Shown: positions 11,289-23,795, counted from the stretch's first letter. The stretch: 64,000 nucleotides of DNA from Nematopogon swammerdamellus (GCA_946902875.1 OX336342.1:10409523-10473522); one strand, 5' to 3'. The notes: a model not told the origin generated them from the sequence alone. Translations and numbers: made by a program.

Positions 11289-11356
11289 GTTTTATTATGG
11301 AAGGCGCGACACGTGGCGTTCACCTACAAGGTGTCTAACGATGCTCACGGACATTC
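11289..11356 (-). mobile_element. LINE 3' tail stub, reversed
   Basis: The reverse complement reads gaatgtccgtgagcatcgtt, agacacctt and cacgtgtcgc, matching the LINE 3' end at 39.3-39.4 kb. It abuts the SINE head in opposite orientation. Confidence 0.55.
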
Positions 11357-12132
11357 TTTGACTAATGTTTAATTCACGATTACTGAACAATCTAACTAAT
11401 TAACAGTTTTTATTTATCCTATTAAATAGGAGCATTTACCAAATTACTAACCTAAATTTCATATCTGTGGAAATATAATAAAAACTCTTCATTGCATACG
11501 ACTGACAGTAGACGAAGAGAAGCAGGAAATACAGGAGTGCGCAAAGGCGGATTTATCACTTCAAGTTACTTCTTCCAGTGAACCTTTAATATATTTTGTA
11601 TTGTTATATTATATTTTAATGTGGGTATTTTTATCGGTGCATAAACATACATGCAGCAGTAAGTAAACATTGTATCAAACAAAATAACAATAATTTCATA
11701 ATATGTATATAGCCAAATCGGAACATTATGGACATTATTTTAATGAAAAGCTCTAGAAGTAAATTACACAAATAAATAGTTATGTGATCATAAAACCTGT
11801 CTTTAAATTTTAAATACATACGTACCGTCTACATACCTACTCTACTAATTCACAAGAGATTGCATAGAGTACTAAACGCACGAAATAAAGGAATTTCCCC
11901 ACGCGAGCTAAGTCTAGGTGATTACAGAAGCGGTAGACTGCACCGCAATCTCAATGTTTCCGCTTAGGAAGGGTCCCGCGGGTCCAAAGACGATCCTGTC
12001 CTCGCTCAAACGAGGTTCAACGCGGTCGGTGGGAATGCCACATTTAATATATCGTTAACTGAGGAAATATTATTAGCAACTAAAGCGAACCGACTCCTAT
12101 ATTACGTCTATTGATATAAGATGCTAAAGGTT
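11357..12132. other. No gene recognised
   Basis: AT-rich with no recognised family. Confidence 0.35.
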
Positions 12133-12338
12133 GCATGTTGAAATCTGGAGCGCTCTCCCTGCCTACATATTTTCTCCCCAAGTATAGTCTCGGGTCCTTC
12201 AAGAGATGCGTGAATAGCCACCTATCAGGCCGGCATGGCATTCGCAACCCCCGCGTACGACCGAATGTTGATAGGCGTTGTAAGACACCTTATGGGTGGC
12301 TCGGCGCCACATGTCGTGTTTTCAATAAAAAAAAAAAT
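12133..12338 (+). pseudogene. Non-LTR retrotransposon, extreme C-terminus and polyA tail
   Basis: The open frame reads SLGSFKRCVNSHLSGRHGIR, the usual last residues of a CR1/jockey-type reverse transcriptase protein (compare SLGSFKHNVKVHL at 48.9 kb). It is followed by ggctcggcgccacatgtcg and polyA at 12,326-12,338. 5' truncated; not functional. Confidence 0.75.
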
Positions 12339-12465
12339 GATGGCCACGAGTAATAGAAGCAAACAGCAAGAAATCGCGTCGCGCCCGCCGGCTGGCGGAA
12401 GGCGGCCGCCGATCGCTGTTCTGTGAAAAGAACATTGTTATTTTCTTTTGTTGCCCCTGGTCCAC

Positions 12466-12540
12466 CTTCGTAGTCCACCCAGGTGGGCCATGGGAAAGTA
12501 CTTTTTTCCGTAGTCCAATCAGGTAGACCATGGGAAAACT
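12466..12540 (+). repeat. Two-copy direct repeat (~43 bp)
   Basis: cgtagtccacccaggtgggc and cgtagtccaatcaggtagac are each followed by catgggaaa, 43 bases apart. Confidence 0.6.
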
Positions 12541-14134
12541 CATAATATGAGTTTTATAATAATATTATTTTAAGAGAGCGTCAAAGTATTTGTAATGACT
12601 AATGTAATGTAATGAAAAATATTTGAACAAATTTTTAAAATCAGTTGAAGCGAAGGTCGATATTTAAGTTATATTAAAGATAAAAGATAAGATATAAGGT
12701 TTCTTACCCGGTTCTTCCTTATATACTCCACGGCTGAATGGGCCATGACAAAAAAAAAATTATGACGAACCATACTGAACATGCATAAGTCTAAATGAAA
12801 TATTGTTAATGTTGTGTGTTCTTTATGGCGAAATAAATATTTGAATCTGAATCTGATACAAAATATAATTTAACATAAAATTTTCGCACCTCAAGTTAGA
12901 CAACATTTTTCTATCTTTTCGGTTTTTGGTTTTCAAAGCATGATTAACACTTGCCATAATGGAACTGTTACAAATGTTATCGGAAATTATCAATATGTAA
13001 TATTTACACAGCATTATTGACCTATAATCGTAAATTAGGTTATCATTGATAATGCATACGCCGCAAAGGTTTTTATCGTATGTACCTCCAGTCGTATCTA
13101 TATATTCGTTAGTAAGTGGTATTTAGACAGTTTTCCGTTCTTGACTTCACTTCACAATAAATACAAAAAAACGTGCGTTTTCGCAGACAGGTAGGTATCG
13201 GAGCCTCCCAACGAGCCAAAGTTAAATTGCTACGACGATTCTGTATCAGATTCGTCCTGAAACTTGAATGAGACTTATTTTATCGGATGTTTTTCCTTTT
13301 CAATTTATTGAAAGAAATATTACTTATTAAATATTTGAAATTAAACTTTTCTATAAGTTCAAGAGTATAGTTATCGTTAATGTTTTAAAATATCTTCCGC
13401 GGTCTTCAAATTGACTGACTGACTGACATATAATTTCACATAACAATCACATTTGCATATCATATTTTCATAGGACACAAACAAGCATTCATTGAATTTT
13501 CGTCGCCATGTAACTTGATATATTTTTGTAAGGTATCAAAATAAATTATAAATTAAATGTTAGAAGCTTGGAGCGCAGGCTTAGGCTTCAGAGCTTTTGA
13601 ATGATAATAATAACTAATGTCGTAAGAAACAACTAAGGCTTCTATATATCTCGTCTTTGTGCTACTAACATAATTAATTATTTCGTAGACGATGAGGAGA
13701 CAAGAGAGAGAGAAAGAGACAGTAAGAAAAGGGATGAAAATAAGTAGGCAGTGAGCCGGCTCAACAATCAAGTTACCAGGGATATGCTCAGACACTCGGA
13801 CGCAGTACAAAGATACCTTTTATGTTCTTAATATAATATATTATATAAAGTAGAAAGATATGTAAGTAATAACATTTTGCCCGAAGAGAAAAAACATTTA
13901 ATTTTCACGCTGTAGAGTAAATGAAACATTGGTGACCGCCATCCAAACAATCGTCTAACTAAGCAGACCTTTATGCAATAAATATGCATATTATGACATT
14001 AAATATACCTACAATGTTTTGAAGCATTTAACAATTTACAAAAAAAAAAAAACATTGAGATAGAAACATTTCAACCGGTCGATAATTAGACGCTAGACAG
14101 GTAATAGAAATAAGAGAACTTGTTTCGCTTGTGA
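12541..14134. other. No gene recognised
   Basis: AT-rich. A purine-rich (AG) patch at 13,700-13,730 and a possible LINE-like aaataaatatttgaatctga tail near 12,832. Otherwise nothing. Confidence 0.4.
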
Positions 14135-14329
14135 ATGCAACGCTCGACACGGCAATGGAAAGGAGCATGGTTCTGCGGGAGGAAGAGTTGCCGCCGAAAG
14201 ATGGGCGGGCGGAAGCCAGCGCGTAGGGCGGCCGCTGGGCGCGCGACGGAAGCGGGGGCGGGGAGCGGGCGGGAGCCGGTAGGCGGAGCGCTACTTCTCT
14301 ATAAAAGCCTTCGACGACGCACCAAAGTT
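14135..14329 (+). promoter_or_regulatory. GC-rich promoter candidate with TATA box
   Basis: In AT-rich surroundings this segment is strongly GC-rich (gggcgggcgg, gggggcggggagcgggcggg). It contains TATAAAAG at 14,300-14,307, so initiation would fall about 14,328-14,335. The GC boxes just upstream and a GC-rich transcribed leader ending in a donor-like site make a coherent promoter-plus-first-exon layout. No initiator or DPE could be assigned securely. The downstream gene is not identified and could lie outside the window. Confidence 0.45.
14300..14307 (+). promoter_or_regulatory. TATA box TATAAAAG
   Basis: Good match to the TATA consensus within ctctataaaagcc. Confidence 0.5.
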
Positions 14330-14523
14330 TGTTATTGAATGCGTGGCGTCACATCGTACGGGAGCTCCACGGGGGTAGACGCAGAGTAGACTCGTGTCGC
14401 GTTTCCGCCCGCCGCCGCCGCCTCGACTAGTGGACACGGAAGCCTCCAGCGGACCTGTTGCCGAAGCCAGTCGCCTCCGCCTGCCTCCACCACACCTCGC
14501 GCACCCCGAGCAACGCCGGCAAG
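14330..14523 (+). other. Possible non-coding first exon with splice donor
   Basis: From the predicted start region to AAG|GTTTGT (GT at 14,524-14,525) the sequence stays GC-rich and pyrimidine/purine-mixed, then composition drops sharply to AT-rich after the donor. No ATG-initiated conserved peptide is seen, so it would be 5' UTR. Exon status rests on composition and donor only. Confidence 0.3.
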
Positions 14524-15486
14524 GTTTGTCCGCTTATTTTATTTTATGCAACGTATATGGAATGCGAAATAATACATTTCGAAAGTTGAATGCGACTTGA
14601 GTTAAAGATCGTCGTAGTGCATTTGTCGAACTCACAGTGAACCGAGAGATGGATGGAGATAGTTTGAAAATATAACCTATACGAAATAACTTTTAGAAAA
14701 GTTTAAGCTCTACCATATGAATGAAGATATTAGATATTATTTAAACAAATTGTAATAAAAAACCATTGCATATTCGTAAAACGTCTACGAGCGGACTGAT
14801 TTATTTTAAGAATTTTTTGGCTGTATTTATCGATTCAAAAGAAAAAAAATATCAGAAATAAATACACATTATTTTTATCGTGGTTCGAAGTAATTTATTT
14901 ATAATGATATATTTAATTTTATTTAAATTCTTGTCAGTTCTTCTTCGCTGTGATAATCGAACTGGCGGAATATTACAATGTAACTATGACAAATCTGAGC
15001 GCAGTGTACTGCCAAGAGAGATTCAATAAACAATAAACAACATTCAAGTAGTTTGCGGGTCCGTGGAAGGCAATTTGACGCTACCGCTTGAGTGACGTCA
15101 CAGCCAACCTGAGTGGAACCACTTGTAATATTGCTGTTCAATAATAAGTTTATTGACGGAATATGATTTCTAACCTCAGAAAAAAACGTAGTAAATTTAA
15201 AAATGCAAATAGAGAGTTTACGGAGAAAAAATTGTATTGTCAAAGTATTCAGTTAGTACACCTTAGTACGAGTATGAAGTCATTCAGCATTTTAAATTAA
15301 ATAACCGTTACCTGTAAATCTAGTGATTTAATTAAATTATTTAATGTATACTTTTAATTAATTAGTACGTACTTATATGTAGTATATTACAGTTTATCAT
15401 AGTTATTTTCCTTATATTATATTTTACATTCCCACACTCAAGTCTTTTGCTACTACCTACTTATATCTCACAACATAGATTCTCAA
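14524..15486. other. No gene recognised; possible intron
   Basis: AT-rich DNA downstream of the donor-like site. No acceptor-exon pair could be supported. Confidence 0.35.
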
Positions 15487-15612
15487 ACATCCAAATGTTG
15501 ACTGGGAGAAATCCCTGTAAAGTATAAGTCTGCCTTTGCCCCTCATGTAAATTACTTATCGTTTGTTACTGTAAAATTTTTTGGAGCAATAAAGTATTTC
15601 TATCTGTCTATC
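15487..15612 (+). mobile_element. Non-LTR retrotransposon 3' UTR with tetranucleotide tail
   Basis: aaatgttgactgggagaaat, taagtctgcctttgcccct and gcaataaagtatttctatct followed by (tgtctatc)-like text form a familiar lepidopteran LINE 3' end with AATAAA-like signal. No coding part left. Confidence 0.6.
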
Positions 15613-17249
15613 TAAATTGTACTGTTTTAAATGTAAAGCAAAATTGTTTGGTTTCACACAAACTAAAGTGAAAGTGAAAGTTTTCACTTATAATTTATTT
15701 AGTTAGATTTATAATTTAGATTAGTAATATTTTTTTTGCCCTAAAAACGTTTTCGAATGCACTAGTTTAACAATATGCAGTTATATTTAGCTTGGCTCCA
15801 TCTCATTATAGCTCAGGGTAAAAGGAAATTAACCGACATAACAAACTAATAAAAACGAAAGATACTTAAAGTTACCACCAAGTAATTATCGCTTACCGAC
15901 TCAACGTGAAAGGTTAGCATAACCGAATGGCTGAACATTACCGCTAAAGCTTAATTGGACTAGAGCGATGAACAAAACTGAACAAACTTGTGTGTTTGCG
16001 TTTGTGTTGCTATTTGAATGCAGTTTCCGCGTGGAGTGGCGGAAGCACTCATCCGTGTGTGCGTATCTATTTCATAATTTGTACTAACTGTTGCCATTTC
16101 AATATGACGCAAAGGTAAAGATGTAGGTATTTTATGCTTTTCTCCAAAATCAAAGGCTAGACTACTTCTGTTTTATGTTACGAATTAATAAAAAGCCAAT
16201 AAAAAGGCACATAAAATAATATGAGAATTCTCCTCTGCTCAATTTAAGAATTCATGTAAATTAGTACAATCAACTTTATTTCATTGATCATCATCAGTCA
16301 TTCATTAGTTCATTACACATGCCGGAGAACCGGTAAATACATTCAATAACTTTTTTAGTAATAATTTGTAGGATATTAAATTATTCACAACGAATTTTGT
16401 TGAACCCAGAAAGTTTCCTACAATCACATACTTGCACCACCAAGATGTTAAAGTAAAATAGCATATTATAGTTACTTAGGTAGGTACTTTAGTTTATTTT
16501 TACTTCAAAGTACAAAAATAACCGGTTTTAAAAGCTCGTAAAAATCGGAGGCGCCTTAATGACAAGCGACACGACATGACAGGAGGGGTACGATAAACGG
16601 TGTTTAGACTTTCATTTATTATTGTACGATAACCCGGGGGTAGGGAGGGGGGTGGCGGCGGCCGCGGACGTGTTATAAAGGGAGAAATTGACAGTTTGAA
16701 TGGCTGCTGTGTGAAGAATCGACATCAATATGATGAAGAGTATCGCAGTGATTAGCCGGAATGAAGCAAACGAAAGAACAGCCTAAACATTTTAGAAGGG
16801 CCCTAACATTTTGGACTACCTACCTACAAATATAAACAATTGACTGAAAACGAAGAATGAAATAAGATAGACTATGAAAATATATGAAAGCTTTCAGTAA
16901 TCGTTTACTTCAAACAAAGAAAACTATGTTGCTCTATCGGCAAGCACGCCCATGGGATTAGGTATTTACAATTTAGATACTTGTCTCACAATTAAATTAA
17001 GTGTTATGTACACATACCTACATCGTCTTAACTTAATGCAGTACTAAATTTTTTCCAAATAATACAATATGTAGAAAAATAATAATATGAGGTTTTCATT
17101 TAGGCTTGTTTAGTTAAGTTTTTATTTTATAGTTATAAATTTAGTTTTATAGCTTATTATTATTTACTTACGTAATTATGTGTTTATATTGAAGTAAATA
17201 TTTTATATAGAAATAAAATCGTAAAGGTAAAAATATCTGTACATTGAAT
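15613..17249. other. No gene recognised; GC patch with TATA-like site
   Basis: Mostly AT-rich. At 16,633-16,673 a GC-rich run (gggggtagggagggg, ggcggcggccgcgg) precedes TATAAAG at 16,674-16,680, a weaker promoter-like arrangement than the 14.3-kb one. No exon could be defined. Confidence 0.3.
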
Positions 17250-17439
17250 ATATTCGAAAAAAAAACCAACCAGGGCGACTTAAAATGAGATATTGAACAT
17301 GTTAGAACAGTTTTTTTTTATGTTTGTCTGTCTGTTTGTCTGTCTGCCTGCACGCGCATCACGCAAAAACGACTGAATTGATTTTGACGAAACATTGTAT
17401 AGTGACGGTGTATATCCCCGGAATAACATAATATGTAAA
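17250..17439. repeat. Interspersed repeat E
   Basis: gggcgacttaaaatgagata, ttgaacatgttagaacagt, a tgtctgtctgtttgtctg run and gcgcatcacgcaaaaacgac. The reverse complement of this order occurs at about 63,580-63,745. Confidence 0.75.
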
Positions 17440-17567
17440 TAAAAAGTGGTCAAGTGAGAGTCGAACTCGCGTGGAGAAGGTTTCATACCATTCCGTTTTC
17501 CGTGAGAACTTTGGGATTTTCGTTTAGGTTTTCCCGTAAACTATAAGGGAGGTTTTCCTATAAACTC
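17440..17567 (+). repeat. CAAGTGCGAGTCGGACTCGCG repeat (family G), diverged
   Basis: gtcaagtgagagtcgaactc, cgcgtggagaaggtttc, ccattccgttttccgtgag and ccgtaaactataaggga. The same sequence is found reversed at 37,565-37,690. Confidence 0.7.
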
Positions 17568-17640
17568 GCATTACCGCGAGTCCTGACGATACAGAGTGCG
17601 GGACGAAACGTCGACAAAAGTAAGTCGCTTTCAGTTATAC
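17568..17640 (+). repeat. ACGAAACGTCG repeat, reverse of the 41.8-kb copy
   Basis: cgcgagtcctgacga, then gggacgaaacgtcg and aagtcgctttcagttatacc. The 41,817-41,897 copy reads the same on its minus strand. CTGACGA followed by GAAAC resembles the core of hammerhead ribozymes found in Penelope-like retroelements, but the helix in this copy is degenerate. Confidence 0.55.
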
Positions 17641-18019
17641 CGCATAACCGAAAACATGCATTATTGCTATAATATAAGGGATGCCCTATATTTCCTATTT
17701 TTGTTTTGAAATTTTAGACGCAGTATTTTCGGAGTTAAGTAAGGAGGGAGGAATGATAGATTTTTGTATAATTTCTTTAATATCTTTTTAATTATGCATT
17801 TTAAAATTATAAAAAAATATATTCCTTATGATAAGCCATTTTTATAAATACTATGTCACATGAAACATTTAAATATTTTTTTTTTACTTTATATTTTGTC
17901 CCCCATAATTGACACCTAAAATCTAAATTAGTTCATTTACGCTATAATATATACTTTGGTGATTGGGTCATCAAATTCTATATATGTACCAAATTTCAAC
18001 TTTCAAGAAAATTTATCGT

Positions 18020-18118
18020 CTTCTAGATTACAGCTCGGCCTTCGGCCTCGCCCTTAGTTACTTACTTTCTTCTTTTGAAATACGAATTTCACGCGAGCGA
18101 AGCCGCGAGTAATAGCTA
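18020..18118 (-). repeat. End piece of the 68-bp minisatellite / CGCGAGCGAAGCCGCG family
   Basis: One inverted unit (agctcggccttcggcctcgc, ccttagttacttactttctt) followed by the end motif aatttcacgcgagcgaagcc. This is the right-hand end of the 61.5-kb composite in miniature. Confidence 0.75.
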
Positions 18119-19514
18119 ATAGCGCTTACATGCGACGGGTCGCGCCTATAAAGGTTGTTTTCTAATATTTTCAAAATGTAGGTTTATTTTCGAGGGTATA
18201 CCTAACCGCAAAAAATTACGACGCTCGCAAAATTTATGATCTCAAAAAAATAACACAAAGTACATATTATTCTTTCAGCCTATAGCGTTATCAAGTTGAG
18301 ATATATCGTTCGGCTGAATAATCTGGAGTATAAATAATGTCCGAGTATTATGTGGGTGGGTCCACCCACATGAGTGTTTAGAGGGCAGCCGGGTATGTGA
18401 CCTCTTGTAGCTGCTTTGTATTCAACCCATTTGTCAAAAACGCTTTTACAAAAAGTATGTACAAGATGTAAGAACATTCCGCCTCAACAGGGAAAGTTGA
18501 TTGAAGGCACCAATCACTTTTTACGCGACTTCTGGCAAGTAGCACTTTAATTCTAAGATTTTGAGCCAGGTAAAGTACTACAGGTGTACATATTATATAT
18601 CTCAGTTTTTAAAAACATCCGTATTTAAGTACTTTGTAATTTTTTTTTATTTAAAGTATATTTTTTAATTGACACAATAAAAACGTACCATAAATATAAT
18701 AGAAATCATCCATCATGGGGTCCGTTGCCTTTGTCACCATGATAGATGCTGCGTTCCCTCGTCGGATGGCGAGAGCTACTTAGAAACAGACTCTTGGTAA
18801 TATTTATTGTGAAATATAATACATATATCGATATTATCATAATTGTATCATTATCTTCAAGTGAACAGACGGTACCGGTCAAGTGATCCTGTGATACCTG
18901 ATAGCCTTCGTCGGTGAAATGGCGGGGACAATAGGACAGACATAACAGACATCCAATATGGTACAATATGAGAGTAATTTACGGACACATCTTGTCTGAG
19001 GTGAATCGTGAGCAAGTTAATATCTTATTACACAGTTTGAATTGAAAATGGGTACCTCGGCTCTTCAAGCCTGAAGGTGGAGTAAGGCACTAACAAAACA
19101 CTTACGAAATTTGTTTGTCATTTCTTCTTCGGATTGAAATAGAACTGGCGGAATTTTGGACGTATCCATGTGTAGGTTTGCATGAAACCTACCTTCCTAC
19201 CTACCTACCTATGGATGAAATGATACAATAAACAATAAACCAATAATATGTGCTTCCTCAATTTCCCGCGCAGCACAGCTCAATAGGTGCGCAAACAGTC
19301 TGACCAACTTTATAAATGAAAAATCGCAGCAGCAAATATTGGCTTATTGAGGCGTAACGCGCTCTGTCTTCGCGAAAAGAAAAGATACAGTCTGTGTGAC
19401 TAACGGCGCGGTAGAAACTAAATTGATACACAGTAAATTAAATTAAACATTCGCTAATCCCTGCCAATATGCCTAAGCCTAGGAAAATGTACTAGATCAA
19501 GCTACATACATACA
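18119..19514. other. No gene recognised
   Basis: No coding or repeat family recognised. 19,250-19,380 is richer in GC and less repeat-like than its surroundings and could be conserved non-coding DNA, but this cannot be tested here. Confidence 0.35.
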
Positions 19515-19833
19515 TAGGTACATATTACACGCTGTATCCCGGCAATCGAGGTAAGGCAGAGTAATCGGTGTTGTTGTGCAAGTACTCTTGCAAAGCATAA
19601 CACTGAACACCACGTTTAGCAAAGTATTAGGACAACATAATTATCAGGCAGCAAGTAAGCCACGAAGATCCACTTGTTGCATGACTCTGTGAAAGGACCG
19701 TGTCAAGGTGAGAGGTGGCTAGCCTTTCGCTCTTTAACACGGCATCTTGTCCTTATCCCTTAGTCGCCTTTTACGACATGCACGGGGAGAGATGCAGTGG
19801 GGCTATTCTTTTTAAGTACCGGCCCCACACGGT
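19515..19833. repeat. Interspersed repeat D, second full-length copy
   Basis: Same order as 1,625-1,937: ggtaaggcagagtaatcggt, gcaagtactcttgca, caagtaagccacgaag, gttgcatgactctgtg, accggccccacacggtac. Confidence 0.75.
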
Positions 19834-19894
19834 ACGGTAGAACAAGCTATGAAGACAATAAGAGTACCTACCGGATGAAGAGACAGACTTGAAA

Positions 19895-20155
19895 TAGTTA
19901 TAAAAAAACACGTTTCTTGTATGGGAACCCCCCTTAATTTTTTACTTTTTTTATTTTTTATTATTGGTTGTTATATCCGCCACGCCATAATAACACATAT
20001 TCTGTGAATTCAACGGGCTACCTATTACGGTTCAAGAGATACAGCCCTCGGACAGACATACAGACGGACGGAAGGACGGGCAGACAGACAGACAGATAGA
20101 CAGACGGCGTAGGCTTAGTAATAGGCTTCCGTACGGATACGGAAACCTAATAAAA
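19895..20155 (+). repeat. Family G repeat, 3' part
   Basis: cgtttcttgtatgggaa, gttatatccgcca, ggctacctattacggttc, a gacagacagacagatagac run, then taggcttccgtacgg. Same internal order as 24,263-24,520 and 33,780-33,995. Confidence 0.75.
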
Positions 20156-20189
20156 ACCATCCTACTCGTATGAGTAAGTGAATAAACAT

Positions 20190-20262
20190 ACATACATACA
20201 TAACACACGCCGTATCCCGACAATCAGGGTAAGCAGAGTAATCGGTGTTGTGCTATAAGTGA
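20190..20262. repeat. Interspersed repeat D, 5' fragment
   Basis: catacatac run, cgtatcccgacaatcagggt and aagcagagtaatcggtg, then the match ends. Confidence 0.65.
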
Positions 20263-20446
20263 ATAAAGTTGATAATATTTTGACTTCACTCACATAACAC
20301 AGTAAGTATGAATAGGCTAAATATTTTACTGAATTGCTTAACAAAAATTGAACCATGATTTACCCACCCTAATACAAAACAAAAACGTTCGATCGCTACT
20401 CGTAGATCTATCGGCTTAGTAGAAAATGTATCAATAATTTGTTTAA

Positions 20447-20848
20447 TTTTTTTTTATGGATACTTCCACGGTTGGCTACATCTCCAACAACATCTTTGAT
20501 GGTCAGCCCATAACACCTCGGTGAACTAGGTGCCGTGTCAGTGCTTCCATTTGATCGTGCTAGCTACACTGAACTGGACGGAAAACACGAACCATTTACA
20601 TTGCCGCTTCGACCGACCTTTCATTCAGAGGGGTGGTATCAACCCGAGCGGATTGATACTATCAAACCCTACAATGTAGTAAAGTACGAGTAAGAAGGGA
20701 AGAGACCTACAGTTTTACGTGGAATCCGAACCACGGTCAGGCTCCAACGGTCGAACGTCACCAACCTAAGTTCTGATCGCGCCCAGGTGTGCTTAAGTTC
20801 ATGAAATATAGTCGACCGATCGCACTACTGAGCTACCGAGGCTGACGA
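20447..20848 (-). mobile_element. SINE family A, full length, with tRNA/5S-like head
   Basis: On the minus strand: tRNA-like A-box start (gcctcggtagctcagtagtg, from about 20,846), a ~35-nt spacer, a 5S-rRNA-like segment (20,757-20,797: aagcacacctgggcgcgatc), ccgtggttcggattcc, the body with ttcagtgtagctagcac, then the tail and polyA (polyT 20,447-20,455). At about 400 bp it is the clearest complete member in the window. No reliable target duplication was found. Confidence 0.8.
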
Positions 20849-22557
20849 AGTATTGTAGGAATTGGATTTGTATTGGAGGAAATTATTGTTCGTTGTTGGA
20901 GAGTATGTAGTGAGGATGATTTAACTAATTGAAATGGCAGTAAATCTGCTTTGTATTCACAATGGAAGCTTTATAGTCATCTTCCAGCAATATGTCCTGT
21001 CTGTCTGCTGCCAGTTTAGCTTAATATTTAGGTTAGAATAATTGTATTAGGCTTAATTATTTCATCTACCTACTTGCTTACAGTCTGAACGCGAAGTATC
21101 TGTTAGTGTTCTTTGTACATGGAATAAAGGACAAGGTTACTTTTTATTTTCACTAAAAAAAATTAACTAAATTTTTTTACAAAAAATAACTTAAACATCG
21201 AATCAACGTCTAACATCCACGCCAATAATTATATACTTCTACTTCTTTAATCTCATTTCTACGTACACTGAGTAGAGAAATCTAACCGTATCTTCACTCT
21301 TCGAGCGGCACGTAGTTAAAATACTTTAGCTTAGGGGAATAGTTCGCATCGTGTCAATATAGTTTAGATAGGGTGGCCTAAGCTCGTTGTGTCCAGCGAG
21401 ATGGACACATCGCACCTAATAAGGTGCTCCGAAAACATGAGGTGTTGATGCCGCACTTCAAAAACATGATTTATATCGTCTTGGCTCGGTGACCCGACAA
21501 AATTGGCGTGTCGCCGCTAGACCTCACCTAGTGAGAGTCCCTTTTCGATCATTTCGAAACTTCCTCCAAATATCCTGCGGAAACAAGAAAGTAACTTAAT
21601 TTAGGAGAGAAAACTATTCACTGATAATTTAGTTTTAGGCCAAAATATGATGTTATGTAGAGACGCAATTATATGAAATGAAAACATGATTTATTGCACA
21701 AAAGAAATAGTTGACAAAAATGCGGACTTAATAACTAAGGACATTCTCTACCAGTCCCACCTGGAATTAAAGTTACTTAAAGTTGATGGGTGCTGCATAA
21801 GCAACAGAAAGCTTTAAAATCAAGATAAAACACACAAATACATTCAATACATGCATACATAAATATACACACGTACCTACATAACATAATATTATATGGA
21901 AGGAAAGTAAGAACAGGATATATTTTGCGGGGTTCACAATTTTACGTTGAGAAATTTAATTTATAATGGTTCCCGCTTGACGTTGAGTTTTGGGACACGT
22001 TGTATATTAACGAATAAATCTAGAAGAATGACCTCTCAATAACAACATAATTTTAGATCTGTTACAGAAATTCTAGACATTTCTTGTCATCGAGAAAGGT
22101 AGGGAAAAAAATCAGATCTAACGTCACCTACTTGAAGTATCATCTCGGAGAAAGAACAAAAGATTGGGATCGGACCGCGGCGAGACGCGGCGGAGCTCGG
22201 CGGTCCAGAGCAAACATCGTTCAGTGTCCAATCGAGTGCTCTTCCACCGACAATAAAAGGTGATCCACTTTAATTAAGAACGCCAACATAATGTCCTACG
22301 AGGTAATGGCCGAGGCGATGGATGTCCATGGCGGGGTCACGTGACTGGCACGATCCTAGTACATGCGAGTACAATCAACAAGAGCATGACAAAACAATTC
22401 TGTTACAATATTTACATAACAATATTATCCAAACCGATATCAGCATTTTACATACTACCTATATCCGTCCTGTTCTTAGAAGTGAGCAGTAGGTGCAATA
22501 AATTGCTAAGCATACGGATATTATGTTTTATACCTACTCAGCATTTCATTTTATTTG
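20849..22557. other. No gene recognised
   Basis: No family recognised. 21,370-21,540 and 22,150-22,330 have mixed composition unlike the AT-rich background; the latter contains an internally repetitive GC patch (cggcgagacgcggcgg) and could be regulatory. No exon supported. Confidence 0.35.
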
Positions 22558-22960
22558 TTACTAGCTTTTGCCTGCGGCTTAGCTCGCGTTAAATACGTAT
22601 TTAAAAAGAAGAAAGTAAGTAAGCCCGCCACCTTTATTTTGGCGCGCGGAACAATTCGGTTTGTATGAGGGCCACATCTTAGCGTAAACGGATGAATTGT
22701 ATTTAGCCTTTCCTGTGTTCCGTATAGTAAAATGTGTTTTTACTAAGTTTCATCGAATTCGGATGATCGGTTTAAGAGTTATGGAGGAACATACATATAT
22801 ATACATACAGAAAAGATTTCTAAAAATCATAAATTAAGTTTTAGTATCATACATAGAGTCTACAAACCTAGTATCTCATAAAACAAAGTAACTTACTCCA
22901 TCACCATCCCGTACAGATTTATTATTAATATATTGATTGATGATGATTTTATTGATATTT
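22558..22960 (+). repeat. ~400-bp repeat starting TTTTGCCTGCGGCTTAGCTC
   Basis: Begins with the CCCGCGGCTTCGCTCGCG-type motif, then aaaaagaagaaagtaag, ttcggatgatcggtttaag, an acatacatac run and atagagtctacaaacc. A second copy in the same orientation lies at 23,796-24,200, about 1.24 kb downstream; a 5' piece is at 58,042. Confidence 0.8.
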
Positions 22961-23069
22961 TCATTCAGAAAAATATTCAAGAGGTTGTACCTTACGAGTA
23001 AAATGTATCTCAGAACTGAACCTTCTTTAAGTCTTGCTCCTATCCTTCATACCCAATGTTCACACCACA

Positions 23070-23165
23070 TTTTTTTTTCCTTAAAATGAAATGGTTGGGT
23101 ACATCACCTACTACATCCGTAATGTCAGTCACACCTACCAGTATCACCTCAGTGAACATCTAACA
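23070..23165 (-). mobile_element. SINE family A, 3' stub
   Basis: PolyT-like run, then gaaatggttgggtacatcac and ctactacatccgtaatgtc, the reversed family A tail. Confidence 0.55.
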
Positions 23166-23689
23166 TTACAATCTTGCTATTTAAAATCGAAAACCCCATA
23201 GTGGAAATAATTCATAAGTTTTGTAAGGACGCAATTTATTTATTTTCGGGTAAAATTTGGAGCCAAGTTTTCTTGCAACGAACAGTATCAATGAAGTCAC
23301 AACATGCATACCTCAGCCACAGAATACTTAAACTCAGCTTAGATAATAAAGAACAGTTCTAAGCATATGTGCCCGCCCGTGGCCGCCGCGTACCTGCGAT
23401 TGACCACGTGTCTAGGATAATTAGCTAAGTGCGCTCCCAATAGGTACCCTGAAGCTCAATTTGATTGGATTAGTTTTAGATGACTATTCCACTATTTACC
23501 TAGACATTTAGACTTTAGTTATTTATTAGACATGTACATTTTGAAGTACCTAATTCTCTGTACACCTATGTACGTACATAGGTACGTCTGCCAATTTTTT
23601 TAAAGTCAATCAAATCAAAGTTTGCGTGCTTATAACGACAGATCGTCGATCATGATTTCCGTACTAACTTATAAAACAATTTCGTAATT

Positions 23690-23795
23690 TTTTTTTATGG
23701 TACGGGGCCCTATTACTAAGCCTCCGCCGTCTCTCCGTCCGTATGTCCCAAGTCCCAACTTTAAAGGGCTGTATCTTTTGAACCGTAATATTAAT
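23690..23795 (-). repeat. Family G repeat, reversed fragment
   Basis: atggtacggggccctatta, ctaagcctccgccgtc and ctgtatcttttgaaccgtaa are the reverse complement of the family G 3' part. Confidence 0.65.

Noticed and set aside
16674..16680. Second TATA promoter
   Set aside because: TATAAAG after a G-rich run, but no donor, leader or composition step downstream; kept only as a note.
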